Source: Chondrosia reniformis (lineage: Eukaryota > Porifera > Demospongiae > Chondrillida > Chondrillidae). From it: a DNA stretch of 64,000 nucleotides. The notes under the pieces were generated by a model, which worked only from the letters and a program-made list of their open reading frames with translations, was not told the origin of the DNA and did not search any database. Of this stretch, positions 32,562 through 46,500 are shown piece by piece; the first letter of the stretch is position 1; the number at the start of each line of letters is the position of its first letter. Made by a program: the position numbers and the translations under genes. The stretch lies in contig OX359197.1 in the NCBI GenBank assembly GCA_947172415.1, positions 3,906,001 to 3,970,000 on the forward strand. Direction: 5' to 3'.

Positions 32562-32968
32562 TTGTTTTCATAACGCGATTTATGTATGGCTTCATGTTAC
32601 GGATATATACATATATATAGTAACATCTAATAAAGGGTGCAAGTTACTGACAAATGTATATATATAATTCTAAAATTACAATCAGGTACTACACAGTACA
32701 AGTTACAAATTTATGAGAACCAACTGACTATACAATATTAAAATTACAATCAAGTACTAGCTACACAGTTCCAGTTACAAATTTAAAGAGATCCAAGTGA
32801 CCCCTATAGGATAATCAGTATTTTAAATAGTACATATAATTGCAGACTTTCAAATCCTCAACTACTGCATAGAGAGTAGTAGTTGATACAGATCATCCAA
32901 TTGAAAGGTAGAACACATGGCCTACCAATTACCTTTTCACACCTTAGTATATAGACTGAAGATGATGC
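32562..32968. repeat. 3'-flank repeat of the Ig/FN3 gene, copy 2
   Basis: Direct repeat of 27,721-28,155. It ends abruptly at the reverse-oriented minisatellite. Its place upstream of the gene suggests it is the 3' flank of a neighbouring tandem copy now cut off. Confidence 0.9.
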
Positions 32969-32974
32969 CTCTTT

Positions 32975-34083
32975 AACTAGTACATAACTAGTACATACAG
33001 TTAGTACATGGAACTAGTTCAAACAATTAGAACATACAACTACTACATAAAACTAATACCTATAATTAGTAAATATAACTTGTACTAGTACATACAACTA
33101 GTGCATAAATCTAGTATCTACAACTAGTAAATATAAATTGTACTAGTACATACACCTAGTTCATACAACTATTACATTCAACTATTACATACAACTAGTA
33201 CCTACAACTAGTGAATATAACCAGTGCTGGTACGTACAACTAGTACATACAACTAGTGCCTACAGTTACTAAATAGTACTGGTACTTGTACATACCTCTA
33301 GTTAATCCTACTAGAACATACAACTTGTACACATAACTAGTACATACAACTGCTACATTAAACTATTATATACAATTAATACAGGCAACTATTACATTCA
33401 ACTAGTACCTATAACTAGTATCTACAACTAGTACATACAACTAGTATATACAATTAGTAAATATAAAAAGTATTAGTACATAAAACTAGTAAATGCAACT
33501 AGTAAATATAACAAGTACTAGTACACAAAACTAGTACATACAACTAGGACATACAATTAGTACCTACAACTAGTATATACATACAACTATTTCTTACAAG
33601 TAGTGCATAAAACCACTACATATACAATTAGTAATTACAACTAGTAGATACAACTATATAGTGCATACAACTAGTACATAAGACTAGTAATACATAAAAC
33701 TACTACATACAACTGGAACATAAAACTAGTACTACAACTAGTATATACAACTAGTACATACAACTAATACCTACAACTAGTTAATATAGCTGGTACTTGT
33801 ACATACAACTAGAACATACAATTAGTACATACAACTATAACATTTAACAAGTACATGCACCTAGTACGTACAACTTGTAAACATAACTAGTGCTAGTACA
33901 TACGACTAGCACCTGCCTAGTGCCTAGTATAACTGGTAGTACAATCTACAAGTAGTACATATACTAGTATATACAACTAGTACATACAAGGAGTATAAAC
34001 AAGTAGTATATACAACTAGTACACAGAAATAGTACATAAAAGTATACATATAACTAGTACTTAACTAGTACGTACAATTATGT
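32975..34083 (-). repeat. 13-bp minisatellite array, reverse
   Basis: ATACAACTAGTAC orientation. 32,975-33,590 is the reverse complement of 25,498-26,366, 33,570-33,830 of 23,205-23,440, and 33,885-34,080 of 3,085-3,270. Orientation flips back to forward at about 34,084 without any inserted element. Confidence 0.9.
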
Positions 34084-37000
34084 GTCTGTACTTGTTATAT
34101 TAGTAGTTGGGGACCAGTTAAAGGTACTAGTTGTAAGTTCTAGTACTAGTAAAACCAGGTACTAAGTAGGTACTTGTTGTATGTACTAGTTATGTCCAGT
34201 TGTATATACTAGTTGTATGTGCTAGTTGTATGAACTAGTTGTATGTACTAGTACAAGTTATATTTATTAGTTATATTTACTAGTTGTATGTACTAGTTAA
34301 ATGTACTAGTTGTATGTACTAGTTGTATGTACTAGTTGCGTTTACTAGTTGTATGCACTAGTTGTATGTTCTAGATGTATGTACTTTTTATATGTACTAG
34401 TTATTTGTGTATGTACTAGTTATATATAGTAGTTGTATGTTCTAGTAGAAGATTCGAGTACTAGTAATCCTAGATTATAGATAAGTACTACTTGTATGTG
34501 CTAGATACTAATTGTATGTAGTAGTTGTATTTACTAGTTTTACGTACCAGTTGTATGTACTAGTTCCATGTACAAGGTGTATTTACTTGTTGTATGTATA
34601 TATTAGTTATATATACTAGTTGTATGTACTATTTAAATATATATTAGTTATATGTGTATGTACTAGGTATATGTACTAATTGTGTGTACTACTTGTATCT
34701 ACTAGTTCTATGTACTAGTTTTATATACTAGTTGTATGTACAAGATGTATGTACTTTTTATATGTACTAGTTATTTGTATATGTACTAGTTATATAGTAG
34801 TTGTATGTTCTAGTAGTAGATTCTAGTACTAGTTATACTAGATACTAGGTAAGTACTACTTGAATGTGCTAGATACTGGTTGTCTGTAGTAGTTGTATTA
34901 AGTAGTTTTACATACTAGTTGTATGTACTAGTTGCATGTACAAGGTGTATGTACTAGTTGTATGTACTACTTATATATACTAGTTATATGTGTACTTACT
35001 AGGTATATGTACTACTTTAATGTACTAGCTGTATATACCAGTTGTATGTTCTGGTTGTATATACTAATTTTAAGTACTAGTTGAATGTATTAGTTCTAGT
35101 TATATTTACTACTTGTATGTACTAGTTGTGTGTACTAGTTATGTCTACTACTTGTATGTCCTAGTTGTGTGTACTAGGTGTGTCTACTGCATGTATGTAC
35201 TAGTTGTATACTAGTTGTATGTACTAGTTGTATTTACTAGTTGTATGCACTAGGAGTATGTACTAAATGTATGTACTTTTTATGTACTAGTTATATGTAG
35301 TAGTTGTTTGTACTAGTTATATGTAGTAGTTTTATTCACTAGTTGTATGTACTAATGCAAATTATATTTACTAATTATAGGTATTAGTTGTATGTAGTAG
35401 TTGGATGTTCTAATTGTTTGAACTAGTTCTATGTACTAATTGTAAGTCCTAGTTATGTACTAGTTATATGAACTAATTTTATGTATTAGTTCGGTCTACT
35501 AGTTGTATGCACTAGCTTTATGTACTACTTGTATGTACTAGTTGTATGTACTATTTGTATGTACTAATTGTATGTACTAGGTGTATGTACTATTTATAGG
35601 TACCAGTTATATGTTTATGTTCTAGTTATATGTAGTAGTTGGGTACTAGTTATAGGTACTAGTTGTAAGTTCTACTACTTGTAAAACCAGGTACTAAGTA
35701 GGTATAAGTTGTATGTACTAATTGCATGTACTAGTTGTATGTACTAGTTGTATGTACTAGTTAGGTACCAGTTGTATGTACTAATTGTATGTACTAGTTG
35801 TAGTACTGGTTGTATGTTCTAGTTGTATGAAATAATTATACGTCATAGTTGGATTTCCAGTTTAATGTACTAGTTTTATGGACTGCTTATATGTACTAGT
35901 TATATGTGTATGTTATAGTCATAGGTAATAGTTGTATGAGCCAGTTGTATGAACTAGTGGTATGTACTAGTTATATGTTCTACTCCCATGCACTAGTTTC
36001 TAGTTGTACGCAGTAGTTGTATGTACAACTAATATGAACTAGTTGTAGGTAGTAGTTGTATGTAATATGGTATGTACTATTTATATGAACTAGCTATATG
36101 TGTATGTACTATTTATATGTAGTAGTTGTTTGTACTTATTATATGTACTAGTTGTATGTACTAGTTGTATATAATAGTAAATGTACAATATGTAGGTTCT
36201 AGTACTATGTATACTAGGTACTAGGTAGGTGTTAGTTGTACATACTAGCTCTAGTTATATTTACAAGTTGTAGGTACTAGTTGCATGTACTTGTTGATTG
36301 TTATAGTTGTATGTACTAATTGTATGTACTAGGTGTATGTACTAGTTATATGTACTATATAGTTGTAGGTTCTAGTACTAGTAATACTATATACTAAGTA
36401 GGTATTAGTTGCATGTACTAGTTGTATGTAGAGTTGCATGTACTAATTGTATATAATAGTTGTATGTACCAGTTGTATGTAGTAGTTATGTACTAGTTGT
36501 ATGTACTAGTTGTACGTACTAGAACTGGTTATATTTGCTATTTGTGGATACTAGTTGTATGTATTAGTTGAATGTAATAGTTGTATGAAAGGTTGTATGT
36601 ACTAGTACAAGTTATATTTACTAGTTGTAGGTACTAGTTATATGTACTAGTTGAATGTAATAGTTGCATGTACTAATTGTATATAATAGTTGTATGTACC
36701 AGTTGTATGTAGTAGTTATGTACTAGTTGTATGTACTAGTTGTACGTACTAGCACTGGTTATATTTGCTATTTGTGGATACTAGTTGTATGTACTAGTTG
36801 AATGTACTAGTACAAGTTTTATTTACTAGTTGTAGGCATTAGTTGTATGTACTAGTTGTATGTACTAGATGTATGTACTTATTATATGTACTAGTTATTT
36901 GTGTATGTACTAGTTATATATAGTAGTTTTACATTCTAGTAGTAGATTCTAGTACTAGTTATACTAGATTCTAGGTAAGTACTACTTGTATGGGCTGGAT

Positions 37001-39025
37001 GCTAATTGTATGTAGTAGTTGTTTGTACTAGTTTTATGTACTAGTTGTATTAACTAGTTGTGTGTACTAGAAAGTATTTGTATGTACTAGTTGTGTGTAC
37101 TAGAAAGTTTTTGTATGTACTAGTTGTGTACTAGAAAGTATTTGTATGTACTAGTTGTATGCAGAACTTGTATGTACTAGTTGTATACACTAGTTTTACA
37201 TACCAGTTGTATGTACTAGTTTTATGTACAAGGTGTATGTACTAGTTGTATGTATATACTAGTTATATGTACTAGTTGTATGTACTATTTAAATATATAC
37301 TAGTTATATGTGTATGTACTAGGTATATGTACTAGTGGTATGGACTAGTTGTATGGACTAGTTGTATTGACTAGTTGTATGTACTAGTTGTGGGTAATTA
37401 TTGTATATACTAATTTTAAGTACTAGTTGAATATATTAGTTCTAGTTATATTTACTAGGTGTAGGTACTAGTTGAACGTACTAGTTTATGTAGTAGCTGT
37501 ATGTACTAATTGTACGTATTAGGTATATCTACTAGTTGTATGTACTTTTTATATGTACTAGTTTTATGTGTATGTACTAGTTATATATAGTAGTTGTGCG
37601 TACTATATAGTCATAAATCCTAGTAGTATGTCCAAATAAAATATATACTAGTTATATGTGCATGTACTAGGTATATGTACTAAATGTGTGTACTACCTGT
37701 ATCTACTAGTTTTATTTACTAATTCTATGTACTAGTTGTAAGAACTAGTTGTGTGTACTAGAAAGTATTTGTATGTACTACTTGTGTGTACTAGAAAGTT
37801 TTTGTATGTACTAGTTTTACGTACCAGTTGTAGGTACTAGTTCCATGTACAAGTTGTGTGTACTAGTTGTATGTATATACTAGTTATATGTACTAGTTGT
37901 ATGTACTATTTAAATATATACTAGTTAGATATGTATGTACTAGGTATATTTACCAGTTGTATGTACTAGTTGTATGTACTAGTTGTCTGTACTAGTTGTA
38001 TGGACTACTTATATGTAGTTTTTATATTTGTTAGTATTAGGTATATGTACTAATTGTATGTAGTAATTATATGTACTAGTTATATGTGTATGTACTAGGT
38101 ATATACACTACTTCAATGTTCTAGCTGTATGTACCAGTTGTATGTTCTGGTTGCATATAGCAATTTTAAGAGCCAGTAGAATGTATTAGCTCTAGTCATA
38201 TTTACTAGTTGTAGGCACTAATTGAACACACAAGTTTCTGTAGTAGCTGTATATACTATATTGTACCGACTAGGCATATGTACTAGTTGTGAGTACTATT
38301 TATATGAACTAGTTGTATGTACTAATTATATGAACTTGTTTTATGTGAATGTACTAGTTATATGCAGTAATTGTGTGTACTATATATTTATATGAACCAA
38401 TTGTAGGTACTAGTTGATTTTACTAGTTGTATGTTCTAGTTGTATGTACGAATAACAAGTTTTAGGTTGTAGTTGTATGTACTAGTTTTATGTACTAGTT
38501 GTGTTAACTAGTTGTATGTACTAGTTGTATGTACTAGATGTATGTACTTTTTATATGTACTAGTTATATGTGTATGTATTAGTTATATAAAGTAGTTGTG
38601 TGTACTATATAGTTATATGTCCTAGTTGTATGTACTAATTAAATATATACTAGTTATATGTGTATGTACTGGGTTTATGTAATAATTGTGTGCACTACTT
38701 GTATCTACTAGTTGTATGTACTAATTCTATGTACTAGTTTTATTTACTAGTTGTATGTACTAGTTGTATGTACTATTTAAATATATACTAGTTATATATG
38801 TATGTACTAGGTATATATACCAGTTGTATGTACTAGTTGTATGTACTAGTTGTATTAACTAGTTGTGTGTACTAGAAAGTATTTGTATGTACTAGTAGTA
38901 TACAGAAGTTGTGTGTACTAGGTGTATATACCAGTTTTACGTACCAGTTGTATGTACTAGTTTTATGTACAAGGTGTATGTACCAGTTGATGTATATACT
39001 AGTTATATGTACTAGTTGTATGTAC
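34084..39025 (+). repeat. 13-bp minisatellite array, forward
   Basis: Forward array. A block of about 235 bp is duplicated at 36,428-36,555 and 36,663-36,790. TACTAGAAAGTATTTGTATG blocks are scattered over 37.07-38.9 kb. No gene. Confidence 0.95.
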
Positions 39026-39027
39026 TA

Positions 39028-39792
39028 TCAGGGAGTACAGTAGTACTCCCTATGTAGGGATGACACGGTTTTTATCGGTTTCCCCATACATCGGTATAGG
39101 AGCGAAATCCCGAAATAGGCCAAAAATCGACAAAACAAGGCTATGTAATACTAAATATACAATATACATACTCTAAATAGACTTTAAAAGCAAGCGAATA
39201 TGTCCCGCTGGCGAAATAATAAACCTTAAAAATTCCCATTTTCGTCTTCTTCATATTCTGCTTATTCTTATTCTTCTCCTTCGTCAGCCATAACTAAAAA
39301 ACTATATAAGCTTTTGGACTAATTGTTAAATGAAACTACTGCAAATTTTCCGAGCTGTATTCTTTGGTAGAAGCTAGGGCGATAACGCTATTATTGAGCA
39401 CGACAGTTTTTCATGACCCTAGAGTCAATGCCTCAATAAAGTCGCAATTTTAATGACGTCATTTTCAGTCGAAGATTGCAAAACTAAAATGGTTTTAATT
39501 GTACGAATCTAATTCCTAGCCCATGCTAGCTCAATAAAAAGTACAAAAACTAGAAATATTAAAAATTTTCTACAAAAATAGTGAAGATGTATGGATGGCA
39601 TAAAAAGTAGAGAAACAAGAAAGGGATGTTACACAGTGAAGCATTAGCTATACATGAATCCTACAAGCAAGGGTGTTGTATGATTCATGTATAGCTAATG
39701 CTTCACTGTGTAACATCCCTTTCTTGTTTCTCTACTTTTTATGCCATCCCTACATCTTCACTATTTTTGTAGAAAATTTTTCATATTTCTAG
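39028..39792 (+). mobile_element. foldback family, copy C (complete)
   Basis: Starts TCAGGGAGTACAG after TA. The terminal hairpin is AGGGAGTAC / GTACTCCCT; TGACGTCA lies near 39,457; the palindrome arms are 39,549-39,660 and 39,682-39,793 with a 21-nt loop. Both arms share GGATGGCATAAAAAGTAGAG, peculiar to this copy. About 765 bp. Confidence 0.9.
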
Positions 39793-39802
39793 TTTAAATA
39801 TA

Positions 39803-40588
39803 TCAGAGAGTACGGTAGTACTCTCTATGTAGGGATGGTACGGGTTGTTTCGTTTTCCCCATACATTGGTATAGGAGCGAAATTCCGAATTAGGCTGAAA
39901 ATCGCCAAAACGAGACTATGTAGAGTTGAATATAGAACAAACATACTATAAATTGGCCTTGAAGGCAAGCGACCGTGTATCGTTGGCAAACGAACGAACT
40001 TTCAAATCTCCCATTTTCGTTTTCTTCTTCTTCATCTTCTTCTTCATCTTCTTCTTCATCTTCTTCTTCATCTTCATCTTCTTCGCCCGCTGTAACTAAA
40101 AAACGAAATAAGCCTTCGGACTACTTCTTAATCGAAATTACTCTAAATTTTCCGAGCTGTATTCTTTTGTAGAAGCGAGAGCGATAACGCTATTATTGAT
40201 TATGACAGTTTTCATTGCTCAAGAGTCAAGACCTCAATAAATTCGCCATTTTAATGACGTCATAATCAGTCGAAGATTGCAAAACCAAAGTGGTTTAAAA
40301 TACAACGAATTCCTAGCTTATGCTCCATAAAAAGTACAGAAACTAGAGAACAATAAAAATTTTCTACAAAATAGTAAAGATGTAGGAATGGCACAAAAAG
40401 CATAGAAACAAGAAGGGGATGTTACAAAGTGAAGCATTAGCTATGCATGAATCCTACAAGCAAGGGTGTTGTATGATTCATGCATATATAGCTATTGCTT
40501 CACTGTGTAACATCCCTTTCTTGTTTCTATGCTTTTTGTGCCATGCATACATCTTCACTATTTTTGTAGAAATTTTTTATTGTTCTCT
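39803..40588 (+). mobile_element. foldback family, copy D (complete)
   Basis: Lies head-to-tail with copy C, only 10 bp apart. Terminal hairpin AGAGAGTAC / GTACTCTCT, CRE-like TGACGTCA near 40,254, palindrome at 40,330-40,588. Both arms share the copy-specific AAAAAGCATAGAAACAAG. The antisense GAA region (40,015-40,090) is open but its ATG is changed; the poly-Ser frame on the + strand is its shadow. Confidence 0.9.
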
Positions 40589-40599
40589 TACATATAACT

Positions 40600-43500
40600 T
40601 CATACAAATAGTCCATACAGCTAGTACATACAATAAGTACATACAACTAGCACATACAACTAGTACATACAACTAGTACATAAAACTAGTACATACAAGT
40701 ACTACAGAAAATTAGTATCTAGCACATACAAGTAGTACGTACCTAGAATCTAGTATAACTAGTGCTAGAATCTACTACTAGAACATACAACTACTATATA
40801 TAACTAGTACATACACAAATAACTCGTACATATAAACAGTACATACAACTTGTAAATTCAACTAGTACAAACGACTAGTAAATTCAACTAGTGCATATAA
40901 TTACTACATACAAATAGTACATATACCTAGCACTAACAAATATAAATACTACATATAACTAGTACACACAACTAGTACAGACAACTAGTAAATACAATAA
41001 TTACCCACAACTAGTATATACAACTAGTACATACAACTACTACATACAACTGGTCCATATACCTAGTACATACATATCTAACTAGTATATATTTAATAAT
41101 ACATACAACTAGTACATATAACTAGTATATACATACAACTAGTACATACACCTTGTACATAAAACTAGTACATACAACTGGTACGTAAAACTAGTAAATA
41201 CAACTGTTACATACAAATACTTTCTAGTACATACAACTAGTACATACAAATACTTTCTAGTACACACAACTAGTACATACAACTAGTACATATACCTAAT
41301 ACGTACAATTATTACATAAAGCTACTACATCAACTAGTACGTTCAAGTAGTACCTACACCTAGTAAATATAACTACAACTACGACATTAAACTAGAATGC
41401 CAACTAGTTTAAATATTTTACTAGTGCCTACTTAGTAAATAGATTAACTAGTACTGAAACTTACTAGTACTAGTACATACAATTAGTCCATACACATATA
41501 TATAACAAGTACACACAGCCTACATTAGTACAGGTAATTTGTACCTACAACTAGTAAATATAACTAGAACTAGTACATACAACTAGTTTATAAAATGTAT
41601 AGAAAATGTAGCTAGTACAAACACCGAGTACATACAACTTGTGCATACAACTTGTACATACAACTAGAACATATAACTAGAACATGCACATATAACTAAT
41701 ACATACAACTAGTACATACATTTAGTAAATATAACTAGTACTAGTATATAAAACTAGTACATAGAACTAGTACACACAGGTAGTAATGAGTACACACTAC
41801 TTGTATAAAGAACTAGTACATACGACTTGTACATACAACTAGAACATATAACTAGAACATGCACATATAACTAGTAAACACAACTAGTACATACAACTAG
41901 TACATATAACTAGTTCATACAACTAGTACACACAACTAGTAAACACAATTAGTGTATACAACCAGTACATTCAACTAGTCCTAACACTAGTTCATATAAC
42001 TAGTACTAGAAAGTACTTCCAATTAGTACATACAACTAGTTCATACAATTAGAACACACAAGTAGTACAATAACCTAGTGCATACAACTAGAAACTAGTA
42101 CATACAACTTGTCCATACAATATAGTATATACAACTAGTACTTACATCTACTTCATACAAATTGTACATAACACTAGTACATATAACTAGAACATAAAAA
42201 TTTTACGAGTACATATAAATAGTAAGTACAACCAGTACATACAACTAGTACATATAACTAGTACATGCAACTAGTACATAATAATTAGTACATAAGAGTG
42301 GTGCATATAACTAGAAAACAGGACTTTCGACTAATACTTACAACTAGCAAACATAACTTGTATATACTACTTGCACATACTAAAAGTATACAATTAGTAC
42401 CTACAATTAGTATATATAACCAGTACTAGAACATAAAACTACAACCTACAACTGGTACATACAACTTGTAATGAGTACGTACAAACAGTCCATAGAACTA
42501 GTACATACAACTTGTACATACAATTAGTATGTACATTGATTACATACAATTTGTACTACAACTAGTTCATATAACTAGTATATACAACTCAAACATAGAA
42601 CTGGTATATTCAAATAGTATCTACAATTAGTAAATTTAACTAGTACTAGTATATAAACCAATACATTGAACTAGTACATTCAAGTAGTAACCAGTACATA
42701 CAACTAGTAATTAGTAAATAAAAGTACAACGAGTACATACAATTAGTACCTAAAACTAAATACAACTAATACATATAACTAGTACATACAACAATTGCTC
42801 ACAACTTGTCCATACATCGAAAACATATAATTAGAACATACAACCAGTGCGTACAACTAGTATTAAGCACATACAACTAGTACTTTCATAGTACGTAGTA
42901 TAAGTAGTATTAGAACCTACAAATAGAACATTCAAATAGTGCTTACAACTAGTACATACAACCAATAGATACAACTAGCACATATAACTGGTCCACACAA
43001 CTACTACATATAACTAATACATGTAAAGAGTACATACATCTAGTGCATACAACTAGTACATACAACTTGTACATGCAACTGATTCATATCTAGTGCATAC
43101 AACTAGTACATACAGCTAGTGCATACAACTAGTACATATAACTAGTAAATATAGCTTGTATTACTCCATACAACTAGTGAATACAACTAGTACTTGCAAC
43201 TAGTACATACAACCAATAGATACAACTAGCACATATAACTGGTCCACACACCTACTACATATAACTAATACCTCAAAATTTAACTAGTACATATAAATAG
43301 TAAATACACATATTACATATAAGTAGTACATAAAACTAGTGCCTACAACTACAACCTTGTACATATAACTAGTTCATACAACTACTACATATAGCCAGTA
43401 CACATAAATAGTACGTACATCTAGTACATACATCTAGTAAATACAACTAGTACATACAACTAATACATACAACTAGTACAAATAACTAGTACACACAACT

Positions 43501-46500
43501 ACTACATATAGCCAGTACATATAAATAGTACATACATCTAGTACATACAGCTAGTACATACAACTAGTACATACAACTAATAAATACAACTAGTACATAC
43601 AACTAGTACATAAAACTAGTACATACAATAGTACATACAACTACCACATACAACTAGTACATACAACTAGCACCTACAACTAGTAAATATAACTATATAG
43701 TAATAGTACATACAACTAGTACATGCAATTAGCACATACAACCAGTATATACATAGAGCTAGTACATACACCTATAATTAGTAAATATAAATAATAAGTA
43801 CAACTAGTACGTATAACTAGTACATACAACTACTACATATATCGAATACATAAAACTAGTACATATATCTAGTACATACAAATACAACGAGTACATATAA
43901 GTAGTTCATACAACCAGTACATACAACTAGTACATATAAATAGTGTATACAACTAGTACATACAACAATTACACTCAACTAGTACATATAACTACTATAT
44001 ACAATTGGTATATATAAATAGTACATACAACTAGTACAAACAACTAGTTTCTCGTCCATGCAACTAGTACCTACCTAGTACCTAGTATAACTAGTACTGG
44101 AACCTACCACTAGTATATACAACTAGTACATACATCAAGTGCATACAATTAGTACACATAAATAGTACACACAACTAGTTCATACCACTAGTACCTACAA
44201 CTGGTACATATAAATAATACATACAACTAATACATAGCTAGTATAAACAACTAGTGCATAAAACTTGTACATGCAACTGGTTCATATCTAGTAAACACAA
44301 CTAGTACATACAACTAGTAAATATAACTAGTGCTAGTGCATAGAACTAGTGTATACCACTAGTTCATAAAATTAGTACATGCAACTAGTACATGCAACTA
44401 GTACATACAACTAGTACATATAACTAGTACACATACATATAACCAGTACTATTACAAAAACATATAACTAGTACAAACACATATAACTGGTACTTATTAA
44501 TAGTACATACAAATAGTACATACGAATAGTACATACAAATAGTACATATAACTAGAAACTAGTACATACAAGTATTTCATAGAATGAGTACATAATACTA
44601 GAATGTACAACCGGTATATACAACTAGTAGATAGCTACTACATACAACTAATATATACGTACAACTAGTACATACAACTCGCACATTACTAGCACATACA
44701 ACTAGTACATACAACTAATACATAAAACTACTACAAACAATTAGTATTTACAATTGCAACATACAACTAATTCATACAACTAGTAAATATAACTAGTACT
44801 GGTACATAAAACGCGTGCAGACAACTAGTACATGCAACTAGTACATACACCTATTACAGACAACTAGTACATACAAATAGTACATACAACTAGTACATAC
44901 AAGTAGCAAATTCAACTAGGACATAAAACTAGTTCATATAACTAGTACATGACTAGTACATACAATTAGTAGATAGAACTAGTTCAAACAATTAGAACAT
45001 AACACACCTAGCACATACAACTAGTTCATACAACCAGTACGTACAACTAGTACACAAAACTAGTATATACACCTAGTACATACATATAGTTCATTCAATT
45101 ATATAGAGCATTCAATTACTACATTCAATTAGTACATTCAACTAGTACCTACTAGTTATTATAACTCGTGCTAGTACATATAACTAGTGCATATAAGTAG
45201 TACATACAACTAGTACACACAACTAGTACATTCTACTAGTATGACCAACAAGTACCAACAAGTAGTTCATAAGACTAGTACATACAACTAGTACATACAA
45301 CTAGTAAATATATTAAATACTAGTACATACAACTAGCAAATGCAACAAGTAAATTACAAGTACTAGTACAAAAAACTAGTACATACAACTATTTCTTACA
45401 AGTAGTACATAAAACTACTCCATACATTTAGTAAATATAACTAGTAGGTACAACTATTTATTGCATACAACTAGTACATACAACTAGTATTACAACTAGT
45501 ACATAAAACTATTAGTACATAAAACTACAACATAAAACTGGAACATAAAACTAGTACTACGACTAGTATATACAACTAGTACATAAAATTAGTACCTACA
45601 ACTAGTACCTACAACTAGTTAATAGAGCTAGTACTTGTACATACAACTAGTACATAGAACTTGTACATACAACAATTACACACAATTCATACATATAACT
45701 AGTACATAAAACTAGTTCATACAATTAGAACACACAACTACTACATACAACTACTACATACAACTAGTACATACAACTAATACCTACAAATAGTAAATAT
45801 AACCCGTGCTAGTACGTGCAATTAGTACATACAACTAGTACATACATTCAGTTTATAACTAGTACATACAACTAGTACTTACAACTAGTAAATATTACCA
45901 GTTATATTACATACAACTAGTTAATACAACTATTACATACAATAGTACATAACTAGTTCTTACAACTAGTACATACAACTAGTACATACAATTAGTACAC
46001 ACAACTAAAACATTCAACAAGTCCATGCAACTAGTACATACAACAAGTAAATATAACTTGTACTACTACATACAAATAGTACCTACAACTAGTATATATT
46101 ACCAGTGCTAGTACGTACAATTAGTACATTAAAGTAGTGCCTACAGTTAGTAAATATTACCACTACTAGTACATACCACTAGTTAATACTACTAGTACAT
46201 ATAACTAGTACATACAGCTAGTACATACAACTCGTACATACAATTATTATATACAGTTAATACATGCACCTATTACACTCAACTAGGACTTATAACTAGT
46301 ACCTACAAATAGTTAATATAACTAGAACTTGTACATACAACTAATACCTACTTAGTATCTAGTATTACTACTACTAGAACTTACAACTAGTACACATAAA
46401 TAGTACATACACTTAGTACGTTCAACTAGTACATACAAATAGTACATACAACTAGTACATACAAGTAGCACATTCAACTAGGACATAAAACTAGTTCATA

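Noticed and set aside
32362-32595. Poly-leucine open frame
   Set aside because: Antisense of the AAT microsatellite.
27721-32968. The 0.4-kb direct repeats could be LTRs of a retroelement
   Set aside because: They lack TG...CA ends and a target duplication, and the interior encodes Ig and FN3 exons on introns, with no gag, pol or env. A gene-family flank explains them better.
39975-40172. Poly-serine open frame
   Set aside because: Antisense reading of the GAA-rich microexon in foldback copy D; no start context or conservation.
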